Source: DAHUZL01 sp035533215 (GTDB lineage: Bacteria > Chloroflexota > Dormibacteria > Aeolococcales > Bog-877). Taken from it: 64,000 nucleotides of DNA. Position 1 is the stretch's first letter; every line of letters begins with the position of its first letter. The stretch is taken from contig DATLUG010000005.1 in assembly GCA_035533215.1 (NCBI GenBank), positions 62,001 through 126,000 on the forward strand, read 5' to 3'. Positions 8,553 through 17,965 of this stretch are shown one piece after another. The translations under genes were made by a program, and so were the position numbers. Under the pieces are notes generated by a model. The model did not search any database, was not told the DNA's origin, and worked only from the letters and a program-made list of their open reading frames with translations.

Positions 8553-10148
8553 TCAGGAGCCGGCGGCCCCGCCGGCGGGGGGCTCCGCGATGCCGACCTG
8601 GGCCGCCGCCCCCGGCGCCAGGCGGCGCAGGCTGGCGAGGAGGGCGTCGAGATCGTCCTCCTCGGCCAGGTACGAGATCATCCCGGCCCGCAGGAAGGTG
8701 CGGCCGCGCAGGCGGGTGGTGGAGACCCATCCCTCGCCGGACCGCTCCAGGGCGCGCTGGAGGGCGTCCTGGTACCGGTCCAGCGCCGCCCCGTCCACCA
8801 GGCGGGCGGTCCCGGCCCCCAGGGGGAGGTGACGAAAGCAGACCACCGAGAGGTCGGGGCGGTCCGGCACCGCCTCCAGGTCCGGAGCCGCCCGGCAGCG
8901 TCGGGCGAACCGGGCGGCGAGGTCGTTGCCGTGCTCCACCAGGCGGCCGAGGCCATCGGTGCCGAGGTGGTGCCACGACATCCACAGCCCGAGGGCGCGG
9001 AACCGGCGGGTGCCCTCCATCGCGTACGCGTACCAGTCGAGCGGCGCGTCGGCGGCCTGGGTGCTCCGGTAGTACTCCGGCGCGGCGCGGAAGGTGCGGC
9101 GGAGGTCGCCCCGCCGACGCACCAGGAGCACGCCGAGGTCGTGGGGCTGGAAGAGCCACTTGTGGGGGTCGACTGTGATCGAGTCCGCGCGGGCGAGCGC
9201 GGGGACCCGCCCGGCATCGCGCCGAGAGAGGCGCGCCGCCCCCCCGTAGGCGGCGTCGACGTGGAGCCAGCAGCGCTCCCGGCGGGCCACGGCGGCGAGC
9301 TCCGGAATGGCGTCGACCGATCCCGTGTTGGTGGTGCCGGCGGTGGCCACCAGGGCGAGGGGGAGGAGCCCACGGGCCCGGTCGCGCGCGATCGCCCGGG
9401 CGACCGGCGCCGCCCGCAGGCGGAAGTCGGCATCCGAGGGGACGAGGCGCAGGGCCGCCCTCGGGAATCCCAGCAGGCGGAGGGCGCGGGCGACCGAGAA
9501 GTGGGCCTGGTCGGACGCGTACACGGTGGCCCGCTCCAGATCGGCGCCAGCCGGGGGCCGGCGGCGGCCGAGCAGGCGGGGAAGGTAGCGGTCGCGCGCC
9601 ATCATGAGGCCCATGGTGTTGGCCATCACCCCGCCCGAGGTGCAGACGCCGAAGCTGCGCCGCGGGTAGCCGACGGCGTCGCAGAGCCAGCGCACCACCT
9701 CCTCCTCGACCAGGGCGGCGGTGGGGCCGGTCGCGAAGAGGTCGACGCTCTGGTTCATCCACAGACCGAGGCTCCCGGCGGCGACGGCGATGGGGAGCGG
9801 GGGCGGGGTGAAGTACGAGAACGCGCGCGGATGCGTGGCGTTGAAGGCGTAGGGGGCGATCCGCTCGCGGAACTGGGCCAGCACCGCGGCGGCCGGCTGG
9901 GGCTGAGCGGGGGCGGGGCCGGGCCCGTCGCTGGGCCCGAAGTAGCCCAGGCGGCGCTCGCGATAGGTGTCGGGCCCGACCGGGCGGCGGAGCGCCTCGT
10001 CGTAGAGGTAGTCCAGCCCCGCCTCCCATGCCGCCCGGCCGAGCGCCCGGAGGGCCGGTCGTGCCGCCGGGTCGCGATAGCCGGTCCGCAGCTGCTCCTC
10101 CCGCCCCGGCTGGGCCGCCTCATGCGCTGTTCCCGGCCCCAGGCCCAC
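8553..10148 (-). CDS. Pyridoxal-dependent (group II) decarboxylase
   Basis: A 531-residue fold-type I PLP enzyme related to aromatic-L-amino-acid and glutamate decarboxylases. The PLP-lysine motif reads TVDPHKWLFQPHD. A conserved HVDAAYGG segment supplies the aspartate that contacts the pyridine nitrogen, and a YASDQAHFS motif stacks on the cofactor. The product would be an amine and CO2; the substrate (Trp, Tyr, Phe, Glu or Asp) cannot be assigned. It starts at GTG with no clear ribosome site. The downstream end is 100 nt from the membrane-protein gene. Confidence 0.88.
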   Translation of the reverse strand: MGLGPGTAHEAAQPGREEQLRTGYRDPAARPALRALGRAAWEAGLDYLYDEALRRPVGPDTYRERRLGYFGPSDGPGPAPAQPQPAAAVLAQFRERIAPYAFNATHPRAFSYFTPPPLPIAVAAGSLGLWMNQSVDLFATGPTAALVEEEVVRWLCDAVGYPRRSFGVCTSGGVMANTMGLMMARDRYLPRLLGRRRPPAGADLERATVYASDQAHFSVARALRLLGFPRAALRLVPSDADFRLRAAPVARAIARDRARGLLPLALVATAGTTNTGSVDAIPELAAVARRERCWLHVDAAYGGAARLSRRDAGRVPALARADSITVDPHKWLFQPHDLGVLLVRRRGDLRRTFRAAPEYYRSTQAADAPLDWYAYAMEGTRRFRALGLWMSWHHLGTDGLGRLVEHGNDLAARFARRCRAAPDLEAVPDRPDLSVVCFRHLPLGAGTARLVDGAALDRYQDALQRALERSGEGWVSTTRLRGRTFLRAGMISYLAEEDDLDALLASLRRLAPGAAAQVGIAEPPAGGAAGS

Positions 10149-10167
10149 CTCTGGGTGGACGGCCCGG

Positions 10168-10437
10168 CTACGCCGGGGCCGGGGGCGGGGCGGGATCGTC
10201 GGGGAGGGCGGCCAGGATCGCCGCCGCCAGCTGGCGGGCGGACTGCTGGGTGAGCTCGACCGCCACCCGAGCCGCCGGCCCCTGCTCTCGGTTCAGGAGG
10301 TCGACGTTGAGGGTGTGGTCGGCCGGGGCATGGACCGGGTGGTCGAAGTAGACGGTGGCCGATGTGAGCCGGAACCAGCCCTGCGGGCCCTTGCCGCTGC
10401 CCTCGACCGCGACCCTGTGGGTCTGGTGGGTGCACAT
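10168..10437 (-). CDS. DUF6295 family protein
   Basis: A small, 89-residue protein starting MCTHQTHRVAVEGSGKGPQG and containing VYFDHPVHAP and LNVDLLN, which I recognise as the DUF6295 family of small actinobacterial/soil-bacterial proteins of unknown function. A good ribosome site (GGAGGAG) lies about 8 nt before ATG. It begins 18 nt after the dienelactone hydrolase stop, so the two form an operon. In other genomes such proteins often sit near dienelactone hydrolases, but the role is unknown. Confidence 0.8.
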   Translation of the reverse strand: MCTHQTHRVAVEGSGKGPQGWFRLTSATVYFDHPVHAPADHTLNVDLLNREQGPAARVAVELTQQSARQLAAAILAALPDDPAPPPAPA

Positions 10438-10455
10438 GGCTCGCTCCTCCCCTCC

Positions 10456-11199
10456 CTATCCGGCGAGGTGGCGCTCGAACCAGGCCTCGATTCGCCGCCA
10501 CCCGTCGGCGGCCGCGTCGGGTCGGTAGCTGGGACGGTCGACCGCGAAGAAGGCGTGCCCCGCCCCCTCGTACGTGTGGAGCTCGTTGACCTTGCCGAGC
10601 TCGTCCAGGACCCTGCCCAGCTCCTTGGTCTCCGCCGGGCCCGGGTGCTGGTCGTCCGCCCCGAAGAGGCCGAGCAGCGGGCAGGAGAGCTCGGCCGCCC
10701 GGGTCACCACCGGCTGCCGCGGCACCGGCGAGTCCGGCGGGGCCGCCTCCACGACGAACCCGCCGTAGCAGTCCACGACCGCGTCGAGGCGGAGCCGGCA
10801 GGCGGCGAGGAACGCCTGCCGGCCCCCGGAGCAGTAGCCGATCACGCCCACCTTCCCATTGCTGCCGGCGAGCCGGCGGAGCGCCTCCGCCGCCCCCCCC
10901 ACGTCTCCGACCAGCCGGTCGTCCGACACCCCGCCGGCCGCCCGCGCCGCGGCCGCGGCGTCGTCGGGGCTCGCCCCCGGCGCCTCCCGGTGGTACAGGT
11001 TGGGGCAGAGGGCATTGAATCCCTGGACCGCGAGGCGGCGGGTGATCTCCTTGGTGGCGGCGTCGTAGCCCGGCATGTGGTGGATCACGACGACGCCCCC
11101 GCGCGGACCCCGGTCCAGCCGCCTCGCCAGGTAGGCCTCGACGGCGTCGCCGCCGTCGCCCGCGATCGTCACCGTCTCCGCCATCGTGGCGTCGTACAC
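10456..11199 (-). CDS. Dienelactone hydrolase family protein
   Basis: A 247-residue alpha/beta hydrolase. The nucleophile elbow reads GYCSGG, with cysteine as nucleophile as in dienelactone hydrolases. The acid is in FGADDQHPG and the histidine in GAGHAF, completing a Cys-Asp-His triad. The GTG start at 11199 is decided by AAGGAGGAG 6-8 nt upstream; ATG 11184 is an alternative without such a site. It may open lactones or thioesters in aromatic-ring degradation or an unknown pathway. It is followed by DUF6295. Confidence 0.9.
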   Translation of the reverse strand: MYDATMAETVTIAGDGGDAVEAYLARRLDRGPRGGVVVIHHMPGYDAATKEITRRLAVQGFNALCPNLYHREAPGASPDDAAAAARAAGGVSDDRLVGDVGGAAEALRRLAGSNGKVGVIGYCSGGRQAFLAACRLRLDAVVDCYGGFVVEAAPPDSPVPRQPVVTRAAELSCPLLGLFGADDQHPGPAETKELGRVLDELGKVNELHTYEGAGHAFFAVDRPSYRPDAAADGWRRIEAWFERHLAG

Positions 11200-11478
11200 G
11201 CGGCTCCTCCTTCCGACCCGGCGATGACCGGCCCGTCGGAATGATATCGCGGGCCCCGGCCGCCTCCGGCGTCGCCGTGCGACCGAGCGGCGCGAGCCGC
11301 CAGCGCGTCCCGCGCGCGCCGCCCGCCATGGTGCGGAGCTCAGCGCGGTCGCCGCTGCACCACCCGGTCCCATCCCCGACACCACAGGACGCTCCCGATC
11401 GACCGGCGTGGTCGTGAGCCGCTCGCCGGTGGTTGGCTCATCCGCCCGTCGCGGACGATCGCGGCGTCCGCAGCTCGG

Positions 11479-12132
11479 TCATGGCCGGACGCCCAGCCGA
11501 CCCTCCGCGGTGGTCCAGTTGGCGACGATCGCCGCCTGGGCCGCGTGCAGGCTCACCTGGCCCGCGCAGACCGCGTCGTGGAGCCGGTCCTCGACCCCGT
11601 CCTTGGCGTTGATCCCGTACGGGTCCTGGGGATCGAACCGGGCCGGCTTGCCCTGGTCGGGCTGGGGCCACAGGTTCTGGGTGTCGGAGGCCCCTCCCAG
11701 CTCGAGCGGGACCAGGTGGTCGAGCTCGCTGTTCCAGGTGGGCGCGGGATCGCGGTAGGCACGCTCAGCCGAGTACTTGAACGGCTCGGTGAGTCGGTAG
11801 GGCGGCCGCACCCGCGCCGTGTAGCCGTCCACCCAGCAGATGGTCCGAAACAGGTCGGCCTGGGTCACGCTCGGGTCGATCGCCCCAGGCGTGCATCTGG
11901 GGTCGGGCCGGTACCATCCCGGCGCCGAGCGCCGATAGTGGCAGGCTCCCGGCTTCGGGACGGGGCCCTCGAGCCCGTGCGACGTCCAGCCGTGCCCGCG
12001 AGCGACCAGCAGCTGGCCGGGGGCCGCCAGCGCGGACGTCTGGCCGACAGCCAGGGCCGGGGCCCCGGCCAGAACGACCCCGACCCCGACCGCACTCCAG
12101 AGCGCCCGCGGCCGACGAGGGGGGTGGACCAC
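11479..12132 (-). CDS. Secreted HNH-nuclease-like protein
   Basis: 217 residues. The N-terminus is a signal peptide (basic start, then VGVGVVLAGAPALAVGQ, cleavage near A-x-A). The middle has paired Cys residues (ACHYRRSA, PRCTPG, TICWVD), which could form disulfides outside the cell. The C-terminal part has ELDHLVPLELGG followed by NLWPQ, the pattern of HNH-type endonucleases (D-H metal/base pair, then N). Whether it cuts DNA is untested. The longer ORF continues upstream to 12897 but is not protein-like, so GTG 12132 was taken. It has no operon partner. Confidence 0.65.
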   Translation of the reverse strand: MVHPPRRPRALWSAVGVGVVLAGAPALAVGQTSALAAPGQLLVARGHGWTSHGLEGPVPKPGACHYRRSAPGWYRPDPRCTPGAIDPSVTQADLFRTICWVDGYTARVRPPYRLTEPFKYSAERAYRDPAPTWNSELDHLVPLELGGASDTQNLWPQPDQGKPARFDPQDPYGINAKDGVEDRLHDAVCAGQVSLHAAQAAIVANWTTAEGRLGVRP

Positions 12133-12769
12133 GCCCCAACCATACCCCCGCCCATCCTCCGCGACCGCGGCCCACAGGACTCGGACGGCGGGATGCGAAG
12201 GTCCACGAGGCGATCCAGCGGGCGGGCGCAACCGGCACGGGGCCGTCGCGCGGGAGCAGAACGCGCTGCGCTGAACGCGGTCGTCCCATGATCCCAGGCC
12301 CAGCCGTCGGCTCCGGTGACCACCGAGGATCAGCCCGCGCTGCAGGTCAGAGTGCTGCGCGTCGCTGGGGATCGCCGCGGCCTCGCTGCGAACCACCGCC
12401 GCGTCGCCGACCTCCCCCAGGTGACCAGGAAGGCCGTCCCCACGTCCTTCCCGCGTCGCCACGTCGGCCGCGAGGCTCGATCGCGACGCCAAGGGAGCGG
12501 CGACGAGACGGATCGCGTGGGGGTGAGGCGGGGCAGTGGCGGTCGGGGGGCCGGCGCCGGTGCTCATCACCCTCGCCGCCCGCGTCGCCGCCGCCACCCA
12601 GGGAGCCGTGACCGTGGGTGTGACCGGTCCCCTGCCGCGACCCCGCGGGATCGGCGGCCGACCCCATTTCGCCGGCTCGGTGCGCTTCTTGGGGCCCTCC
12701 TCCCCGACTGCCCTGGTCGCCCGCGACGGACCTCCCGGTCGGGGCCGCGCAGCCGGTCCGCGTCCCTCC
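12133..12769. other. Long intergenic stretch without recognisable gene
   Basis: 637 nt between the HNH-like gene and the aminotransferase gene. ORFs on both strands are Arg/Pro/Gly-rich and look like GC-driven shadows. No tRNA, hairpin pair or promoter was convincing. Confidence 0.5.
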
Positions 12770-13972
12770 CTACCCGGGCGGCGCCGCGGCGAGGAGCGCC
12801 GCCACCCCCGCCCCGTCCACCGCACGGGCGCCCAGACTGGCCAGGGCACGCTCGACCGCCGACAGCCCGCGGAGGAGCTCCGCCAGCCTGACCTCACCCA
12901 TGTGGCCCAGCCGGACGGTGTCGGCCGCCCACGGCCCCAGGCCGCCCGCGATCACGACGCCCTCGGCTTGGACGGCCTCCCGCAGCCGCTGCGGGTCCAC
13001 CCCGGCCGGCACCCGCACCGCCGAGAGGGTCGCCGCCAGCTCCGCGCCAGGGGCCGCCGCGGGGTGCAGCCCCAGGGCACCGAGCCCGGCGCGGGCCGCC
13101 AGCGCCAGCGCGCGGTGGCGCTCGAATCGCGCCGTCCAGCCCTCCCGCTCGGCTCGGCCGACCGCGACCGCCCCCGCGACCAAGAGGTTGACCGCCGGCG
13201 TCGCGAAGTACCCGGTCGGCTCCGCCATGACGGGATCCCACAGGGCCCAGTCCAGGTAGGTGGTGAAGAGCCCAGCCCGCTGGGCGCGGCGAGCGCGGGC
13301 GCGCGCCCCGACCGCCACCAGGGCGAGGCCGGCCGGCATCGCCAGCGCCTTCTGCGAGCTGGACGCGACCACGTCGATCCCCAGCCGCGCCATCTCCACC
13401 GGCATGCCCCCGGCGGAGGCGACCGCGTCCACCACCAGGAGCGCGTCGTGGTCGCGCACCGCCTGGGCCGCCCCCGCCAGCGGGGCGGCGACGCCGGTGG
13501 CGGTGTCGACGTGGGTCACGGTCACCGCCCGCACCGGTCCCTCGGCGAGCGCGGCCGCGACCAGGCCCGGGTCCACGGCCTCGCCCCAGGGCGCCTGCAG
13601 GTGGGTCACCACGGCGCCCAGGCGGCCGGCGATGGCGGCGAAGCGGTCCCCGAAGAAGCCCTGGGAGCAGCAGACCACCCGATCGCCCGGCTCGACGAGA
13701 TTCACGAGGGCCGACTCCAGGGCGAGGGTGCCGGACCCGGGGACCACGTGGACCACGGTGTCCTCGGCGGCGCCCAGCGCCGCCGCCACCCCGGCCTGGA
13801 TCGCCCGCGTCGCCTGCGCCGCGGCCGGGCTGGTGTGGCTCAACGGCGGCCGGGCGAGGGCGGCCAGCACCTCGGGGGCGAGGGGGGTGGGCCCGGGGAT
13901 GAGGAGCAGCGCCTCCGGGCCGCCCTCCTCGAGGGGGGTGGCCCAGTCCGGGGCTCCGGCCCCGCCCCTCAT
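12770..13972 (-). CDS. Class V aminotransferase (alanine-glyoxylate/serine-pyruvate type)
   Basis: A 400-residue fold-type I PLP enzyme. Its N-terminal motif LLIPGPTPL and the PLP-lysine segment SSSQKALAMPAG (Lys about 208) are typical of alanine-glyoxylate aminotransferases. The GLFTTYLDW region and RLGHMG near the end are also family features. It would transfer an amino group between alanine or serine and glyoxylate or a related keto acid. The ATG start overlaps the upstream carboxyltransferase stop by 4 nt (ATGA), so it is co-translated with an acyl-CoA carboxylase subunit, an unusual partner. Confidence 0.88.
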   Translation of the reverse strand: MRGGAGAPDWATPLEEGGPEALLLIPGPTPLAPEVLAALARPPLSHTSPAAAQATRAIQAGVAAALGAAEDTVVHVVPGSGTLALESALVNLVEPGDRVVCCSQGFFGDRFAAIAGRLGAVVTHLQAPWGEAVDPGLVAAALAEGPVRAVTVTHVDTATGVAAPLAGAAQAVRDHDALLVVDAVASAGGMPVEMARLGIDVVASSSQKALAMPAGLALVAVGARARARRAQRAGLFTTYLDWALWDPVMAEPTGYFATPAVNLLVAGAVAVGRAEREGWTARFERHRALALAARAGLGALGLHPAAAPGAELAATLSAVRVPAGVDPQRLREAVQAEGVVIAGGLGPWAADTVRLGHMGEVRLAELLRGLSAVERALASLGARAVDGAGVAALLAAAPPG

Positions 13973-15522
13973 ACCGGGAAGATCCCGTGGTGGCGGGAGA
14001 CCGGAGGGCGGCGGCGGCCGCCCGCCGCCTGCAGCCGCCGGCCCAGCTCCGAGCGGAGCTGGTCGGGGTCGACCACCGCGTCGACCACCAGGTCCGAGGC
14101 GAGCCGGAAGATGTCGAGGTCGGCGGCATAGGCGTCGCGCAACCGCGCCACCTCGGCCGGGCGCTGCGCCTCGGGGAGCTGCGCCAGCCGGTTGGCGAAG
14201 ACGGCGTTGACGGCGGCCTCCGGACCCATCACCGCGATCTGGGCGGTGGGGAGCGCCAGGGTCGCCTCCGGCTCGAAGCCGGGCCCGCTCATGGCGTAGA
14301 GGCCGGCGCCGTAGGCCTTGCGCAGCACGACGCACCAGCGGGGGACGGTCGCCTGACTCAGCTGCGCGATCATCTTGGCGCCGTGGCGGATGATCCCCTG
14401 GCGCTCCACCTGGGAGCCGATCATGAAGCCGGGGACGTCGGCGAGGAAGACCAGGGGCACGTTGAAGGCATCGCAGAGGCTGATGAACCGCGTCGCCTTG
14501 TCGGCGGAATCGACGAAGAGGACGCCCCCCTTCACCTTGGGCTGGGAGGCGACAATCCCGACCGCCCGTCCATCGATCCGGCCCAGCCCGCAGACCAGCT
14601 CTCTGGCGTAGAGGGCCTTCAGCTCGAAGAAGGAGTCCTGGTCGAGGATGGCGTCCAGCACCGGCTGGATGGCGTAGCCCTGGCTGGGACGCTCCGGGAT
14701 GGCGGCGGCGATCCCGTCGGGCCGCAGCGGCGGCCGAGCGGCCGCCTCGGGCGGCGGCTCCCGCCAGCTGGAGGGCAGGAAGCCCAGGATGGTGCGCAGG
14801 TCGCCGATCGCGGCGTCCTCGCCGGCGCACAGCCGGTCGCCCAGACCGGAGACGGTGCAGTGCATCCGGGCGCCCCCCATCTCCTCCAGGCTCACCCGCT
14901 CGCCGGTGACCGCCTCCGCCATCCGGGGCGAGCCCAGATACATCGAGGCCTGGCCCTCGACCATGAAGCAGACGTCGCAGAAGGCGGGGATGTAGGCCCC
15001 GCCGGCGGCGGACGGTCCGAACAGCGCGCACGGCTGCGGCACCTGCCCGGAGAGGCGGACCTGGTTGTGGAAGATGCGCCCGGCGTGACGGCGGCCGGGG
15101 AACATCTCGACCTGGTCGGTGATCCGGGCCCCGGCGGAGTCGACCAGGTAGCAGAGGGGGAGCTGGAGCCGCTCGGCACTCTCCTGGATGCGCAGGATCT
15201 TCTCCACCGTGCGGGCCCCCCACGAGCCGGCCTTGACGGTGGGGTCGTTGGCCATGAGGCAGACCTGGCGGCCATGGACCCGGCCGATCCCGGTGACCAC
15301 CCCGTCGGCGGCCAGCTCGTCGCCGGCGCAGGTGTTGGCAAGGAGCCCGTCCTCGATGAGCGGGCTGCCGTCGTCGAGGAGCCGGCGGATTCGCTCCCGC
15401 ACCGGCAGCTTGCCCTGGTCGGCGAGGCGGTCCCGGTGGCGGGCCGGTCCCCCGCTGCGGGCTTCGGCGAGGCGTTCGCGGAGCTCCCGGCGCCGGCCGA
15501 TGTCGGGACCAGCGGCTGCCAC
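13969..15522 (-). CDS. Acyl-CoA carboxylase carboxyltransferase subunit (propionyl/methylcrotonyl/acetyl-CoA type)
   Basis: 517 residues, a full carboxyltransferase with two crotonase-like halves. The N-half has MANDPTVKAGSWG, VDSAGARI and GPSAAGGAYIPAF. The C-half has FVDSADKATRFI, FLADVPGFMIG, RHGAKMI and VLRKAYGAGLYAM. It would move CO2 from carboxybiotin to an acyl-CoA (propionyl-CoA, methylcrotonyl-CoA or geranyl-CoA). No biotin carboxylase/carrier subunit is in the window, so it needs a partner elsewhere. GTG 15522 has no Shine-Dalgarno site but has TATACT 8 nt upstream. Confidence 0.88.
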   Translation of the reverse strand: MAAAGPDIGRRRELRERLAEARSGGPARHRDRLADQGKLPVRERIRRLLDDGSPLIEDGLLANTCAGDELAADGVVTGIGRVHGRQVCLMANDPTVKAGSWGARTVEKILRIQESAERLQLPLCYLVDSAGARITDQVEMFPGRRHAGRIFHNQVRLSGQVPQPCALFGPSAAGGAYIPAFCDVCFMVEGQASMYLGSPRMAEAVTGERVSLEEMGGARMHCTVSGLGDRLCAGEDAAIGDLRTILGFLPSSWREPPPEAAARPPLRPDGIAAAIPERPSQGYAIQPVLDAILDQDSFFELKALYARELVCGLGRIDGRAVGIVASQPKVKGGVLFVDSADKATRFISLCDAFNVPLVFLADVPGFMIGSQVERQGIIRHGAKMIAQLSQATVPRWCVVLRKAYGAGLYAMSGPGFEPEATLALPTAQIAVMGPEAAVNAVFANRLAQLPEAQRPAEVARLRDAYAADLDIFRLASDLVVDAVVDPDQLRSELGRRLQAAGGRRRPPVSRHHGIFPV

Positions 15523-15530
15523 GACGGCTG

Positions 15531-15536
15531 AGTATA
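15531..15536 (-). promoter_or_regulatory. -10 box (TATACT on the minus strand), leaderless promoter
   Basis: TATACT reads on the minus strand with 8 nt before GTG 15522 of the carboxyltransferase gene. No ribosome site is present. No good -35 is visible. Confidence 0.5.
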
Positions 15537-15687
15537 GATAGGGCCGGTCCCGGGCACCCGCATGGCTGGCTCCGGCGCGGCCGCCGCCGCGGAGGGGACG
15601 GACCGTGAGGAGGGTGGGACCGCCGGCCGGTGCCGGGCGCCCCAAGACCCAGGGGGCCGCGGCCCGCCAGCCCCTGCTCCCCGCCCG

Positions 15688-15693
15688 TACACT
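15688..15693 (+). promoter_or_regulatory. -10 box (TACACT), leaderless promoter of rnhB
   Basis: TACACT is followed by 6 nt and then GTG 15700. It is divergent from the carboxyltransferase promoter about 150 nt to the left. Confidence 0.5.
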
Positions 15694-15699
15694 CGGCGG

Positions 15700-16308
15700 G
15701 TGACGCCGTCGCGGCCGGCTGCGTGCGCCCCCCGCGACGTCCCGACCGACGCCTGCGGGCTCGACGAGGTCGGCCGGGGATCGCTCGCCGGCCCGCTGGT
15801 GGCGGCGGCCGTGGTCCTGGCTCACGGGTTCACCCACCCGCTCCTGCGCGACAGCAAGCGCCTCTCGGCGGCGCAGCGGAACGCGGTCGAGCCCGCCATC
15901 CGGGCGGCCGCGCTGCAGGTGGCCGTGGTCGAGCTCGACGTCGCCGCGATCGACGGCCGCGGGGTGGGTTGGGCCAACCGGGTCGCCTTCGAGCGTCTGA
16001 TCGCGATCATCTCCGCCCCCCACTACCTGTGTGACGGCCGTCTCCGGCTCGCCACCACCCGCCCGTACACCGCCATCGTGGGCGGGGACGACCGCGTGCC
16101 CGCGATCGCCGCGGCGTCGATCGTCGCCAAGGTCCATCGCGACCGGCTGATGGTTCACCTCCATGAGGAGCTCCCGGTGTACGAGTGGCACCGCAACAAG
16201 GGCTACGGCACGCCCGTCCACCTCGCCGCCCTGCGCCGGGTGGGCCCCAGCCCCCACCACCGCCGCAGCTTCCTCGGCAACCTCCTGCAGCCGTCCCTGC
16301 CGCTCTGA
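15700..16308 (+). CDS. rnhB: Ribonuclease HII
   Basis: 202 residues. It removes ribonucleotides and RNA primers from RNA-DNA hybrids. The family signature GLDEVGRGSLAGPLVAAA holds the first Asp-Glu pair. DSKRLS, AAASIVAKVHRD and the closing segment YEWHRNKGYG also match RNase HII, and the length is normal. GTG 15700 was chosen over an upstream ATG (15562) because the extension is low-complexity and the -10 box TACACT sits directly before GTG. The usual neighbours (rplS, lepB) are absent. It is divergent from the carboxyltransferase gene. Confidence 0.95.
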   Translation: MTPSRPAACAPRDVPTDACGLDEVGRGSLAGPLVAAAVVLAHGFTHPLLRDSKRLSAAQRNAVEPAIRAAALQVAVVELDVAAIDGRGVGWANRVAFERLIAIISAPHYLCDGRLRLATTRPYTAIVGGDDRVPAIAAASIVAKVHRDRLMVHLHEELPVYEWHRNKGYGTPVHLAALRRVGPSPHHRRSFLGNLLQPSLPL

Positions 16309-16848
16309 CGGCCGCGCACCGGTCACCCCCCGCGAGGGGCTCTCCCCAGCTCGTCGAGGACACGGCACCGGGCGACTGACGGCAGCGGGCAGGAGCTGGC
16401 CGGGGGGCGGACGGGCACAAGGGACCTCACCGATCGGTGACCGCCAGCGCCGGCGCTGATGCGCCGCAGCCGGCCCGGGATGCTCCGGTTCGGACCGGCA
16501 CCACGCCGTGCTCGCCGGCGATGGGTCTCGGCAACCTCGCGGCGGTGGCCGAGCTGTCCGCGCCCGGCGCCGAGCCCGCCCTGCCGCCCCACCCCAGCCA
16601 GAGGCGGGGAAGCCCGACCATCGTCACCCCGAGGTACGTCGGCGCCGTGTCGAAGCGTCCTGACAGCGATGGACACCAACCCGTCACCGGGAGCGCTCAA
16701 TCGTCAGCTGGGGATGAGTGATCTCTCACCGCCGCCTCCTCGCGCCGTCACCGGCGCGAGGGACCATCGAAGGCGTGACCGGACGCTTCCGCACCACGGA
16801 CCCAGGGACAGGGGTGACCGTGCCCGCAATCGTCGGGGAGGACAACGA
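16309..16848. other. Intergenic stretch, no gene recognised
   Basis: 540 nt after rnhB. ORFs on both strands lack protein-like composition. No RNA gene or terminator was convincing. A purine-rich ribosome site begins just before 16849. Confidence 0.45.
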
Positions 16849-17833
16849 ATGGAGAGGACGCAGCTCCGACCCACCGCACCACGACCGGGATCGCCCGGCG
16901 GCGGCGCCTGCTGTACATGGGCGCCGCTCTGGCTCTCACCCTGGCCGGCGGGCTGGTGGTCCACGCCCGGACCCAGCCGCGGGCCACGATCGTCTACACG
17001 TGCAGGACCGCGCCGGCCACGGTGATGGACGACTGCGGCGTTGCCGCCGCCTACGCCACCGCCCATGACGGCGGGGCGTCGACCGCCCTCAGCGCCGAGG
17101 TGGACACCGAACGTCACGGCGGGTCCACCCCGACCCCGGTGTGGGACATCCGGGAGCACACCCCCGACCCGATCTTCGTCGAGCACGTGTCGCGCCCCGA
17201 CACCGGCACCGGCAGCGGCCCGGTCCTCTGGCAGAGCATGGCCGAGATCCAGACCCCGCCCGCCCAGCCGACCGCGACCCCGACCGCGGGCGGCACCGAC
17301 GGCCATGGCGGTGACCACGGCGGCGGCGACCGGCCAAGGACCACCGCCCCCGCCCCACCCGGCCGGCGACCACCCTCGGCCCCCGGCTGAGCGCGTCGGC
17401 GGCGGACACCCTGGCAACCACCTGGCTCGATGCCCACGTCAGCGGGGCCACGGTGACGGTCAAGAACACCAAGAACGCGTCGAACGACGGCCCGGACTAC
17501 GACACGGTCAAGCTCCGCATCGCCGGTGGCGCCGGTGGGGAGGGGCACACCGCGACCGTGTGGGTGGACGCCACCACCAGCAGCGGCACCGTCACCGCGG
17601 CGCGGGGCGACGGGCTCTCCTTCTCGCTGCCCACCTCTGCCCTGACGACGCCGGCGGCGGCCGACACCGCGGCACTGACGGCCACCAGCGGTGGCACCGT
17701 CGCCAGGCCGGCCCAGCTCCACGGCGACCAATGGCCCGTCGACCAGGTCAAGGTCCGGGCCACGTCCGGCACCAAGGAGAAGGTGTGGGTGAGCGCCGCC
17801 AGCGGTGTCGTCACCCAGGTCCGCTCCAGCTGA
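16849..17833 (+). pseudogene. Secreted protein, reading frame broken twice
   Basis: A good ribosome site (GGGGAG, 8 nt spacing) precedes ATG 16849, but that frame soon becomes low-complexity. In another frame, starting near 16880, a plausible signal peptide (RRRRLLY then GAALALTLAGG) leads into the segment 16917-17390, ending in a Thr/Pro/His-rich tail. A third frame from about 17330 continues in a protein-like way (SAADTLATTWLDAHVSG, then NTKNASNDGPDYD) to the stop at 17831-17833. The simplest reading is one secreted protein with two single-base losses; sequencing error or true decay would both explain it. If the frames are separate genes, only 16917-17390 and 17453-17833 would remain. No family recognised. 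Confidence 0.45.
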
Positions 17834-17965
17834 TCCGTCGCCCGCCCCGCGTGCGGCCGCGCTCGGCCGCACGCACCCCTTGGGGGGCCAGGGCGCCCCC
17901 TCGACCCGGCCCCGGCGGGCAACGCCGGGTTCCGTGGTGCCCCGGCGCCGCCGCAGGCTGGCGGC

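Noticed and set aside
12316..12891. ORFs in the 12.1-12.8 kb gap on either strand
   Set aside because: Arg/Pro/Gly-rich, no recognisable domain, no ribosome site or -10 geometry.
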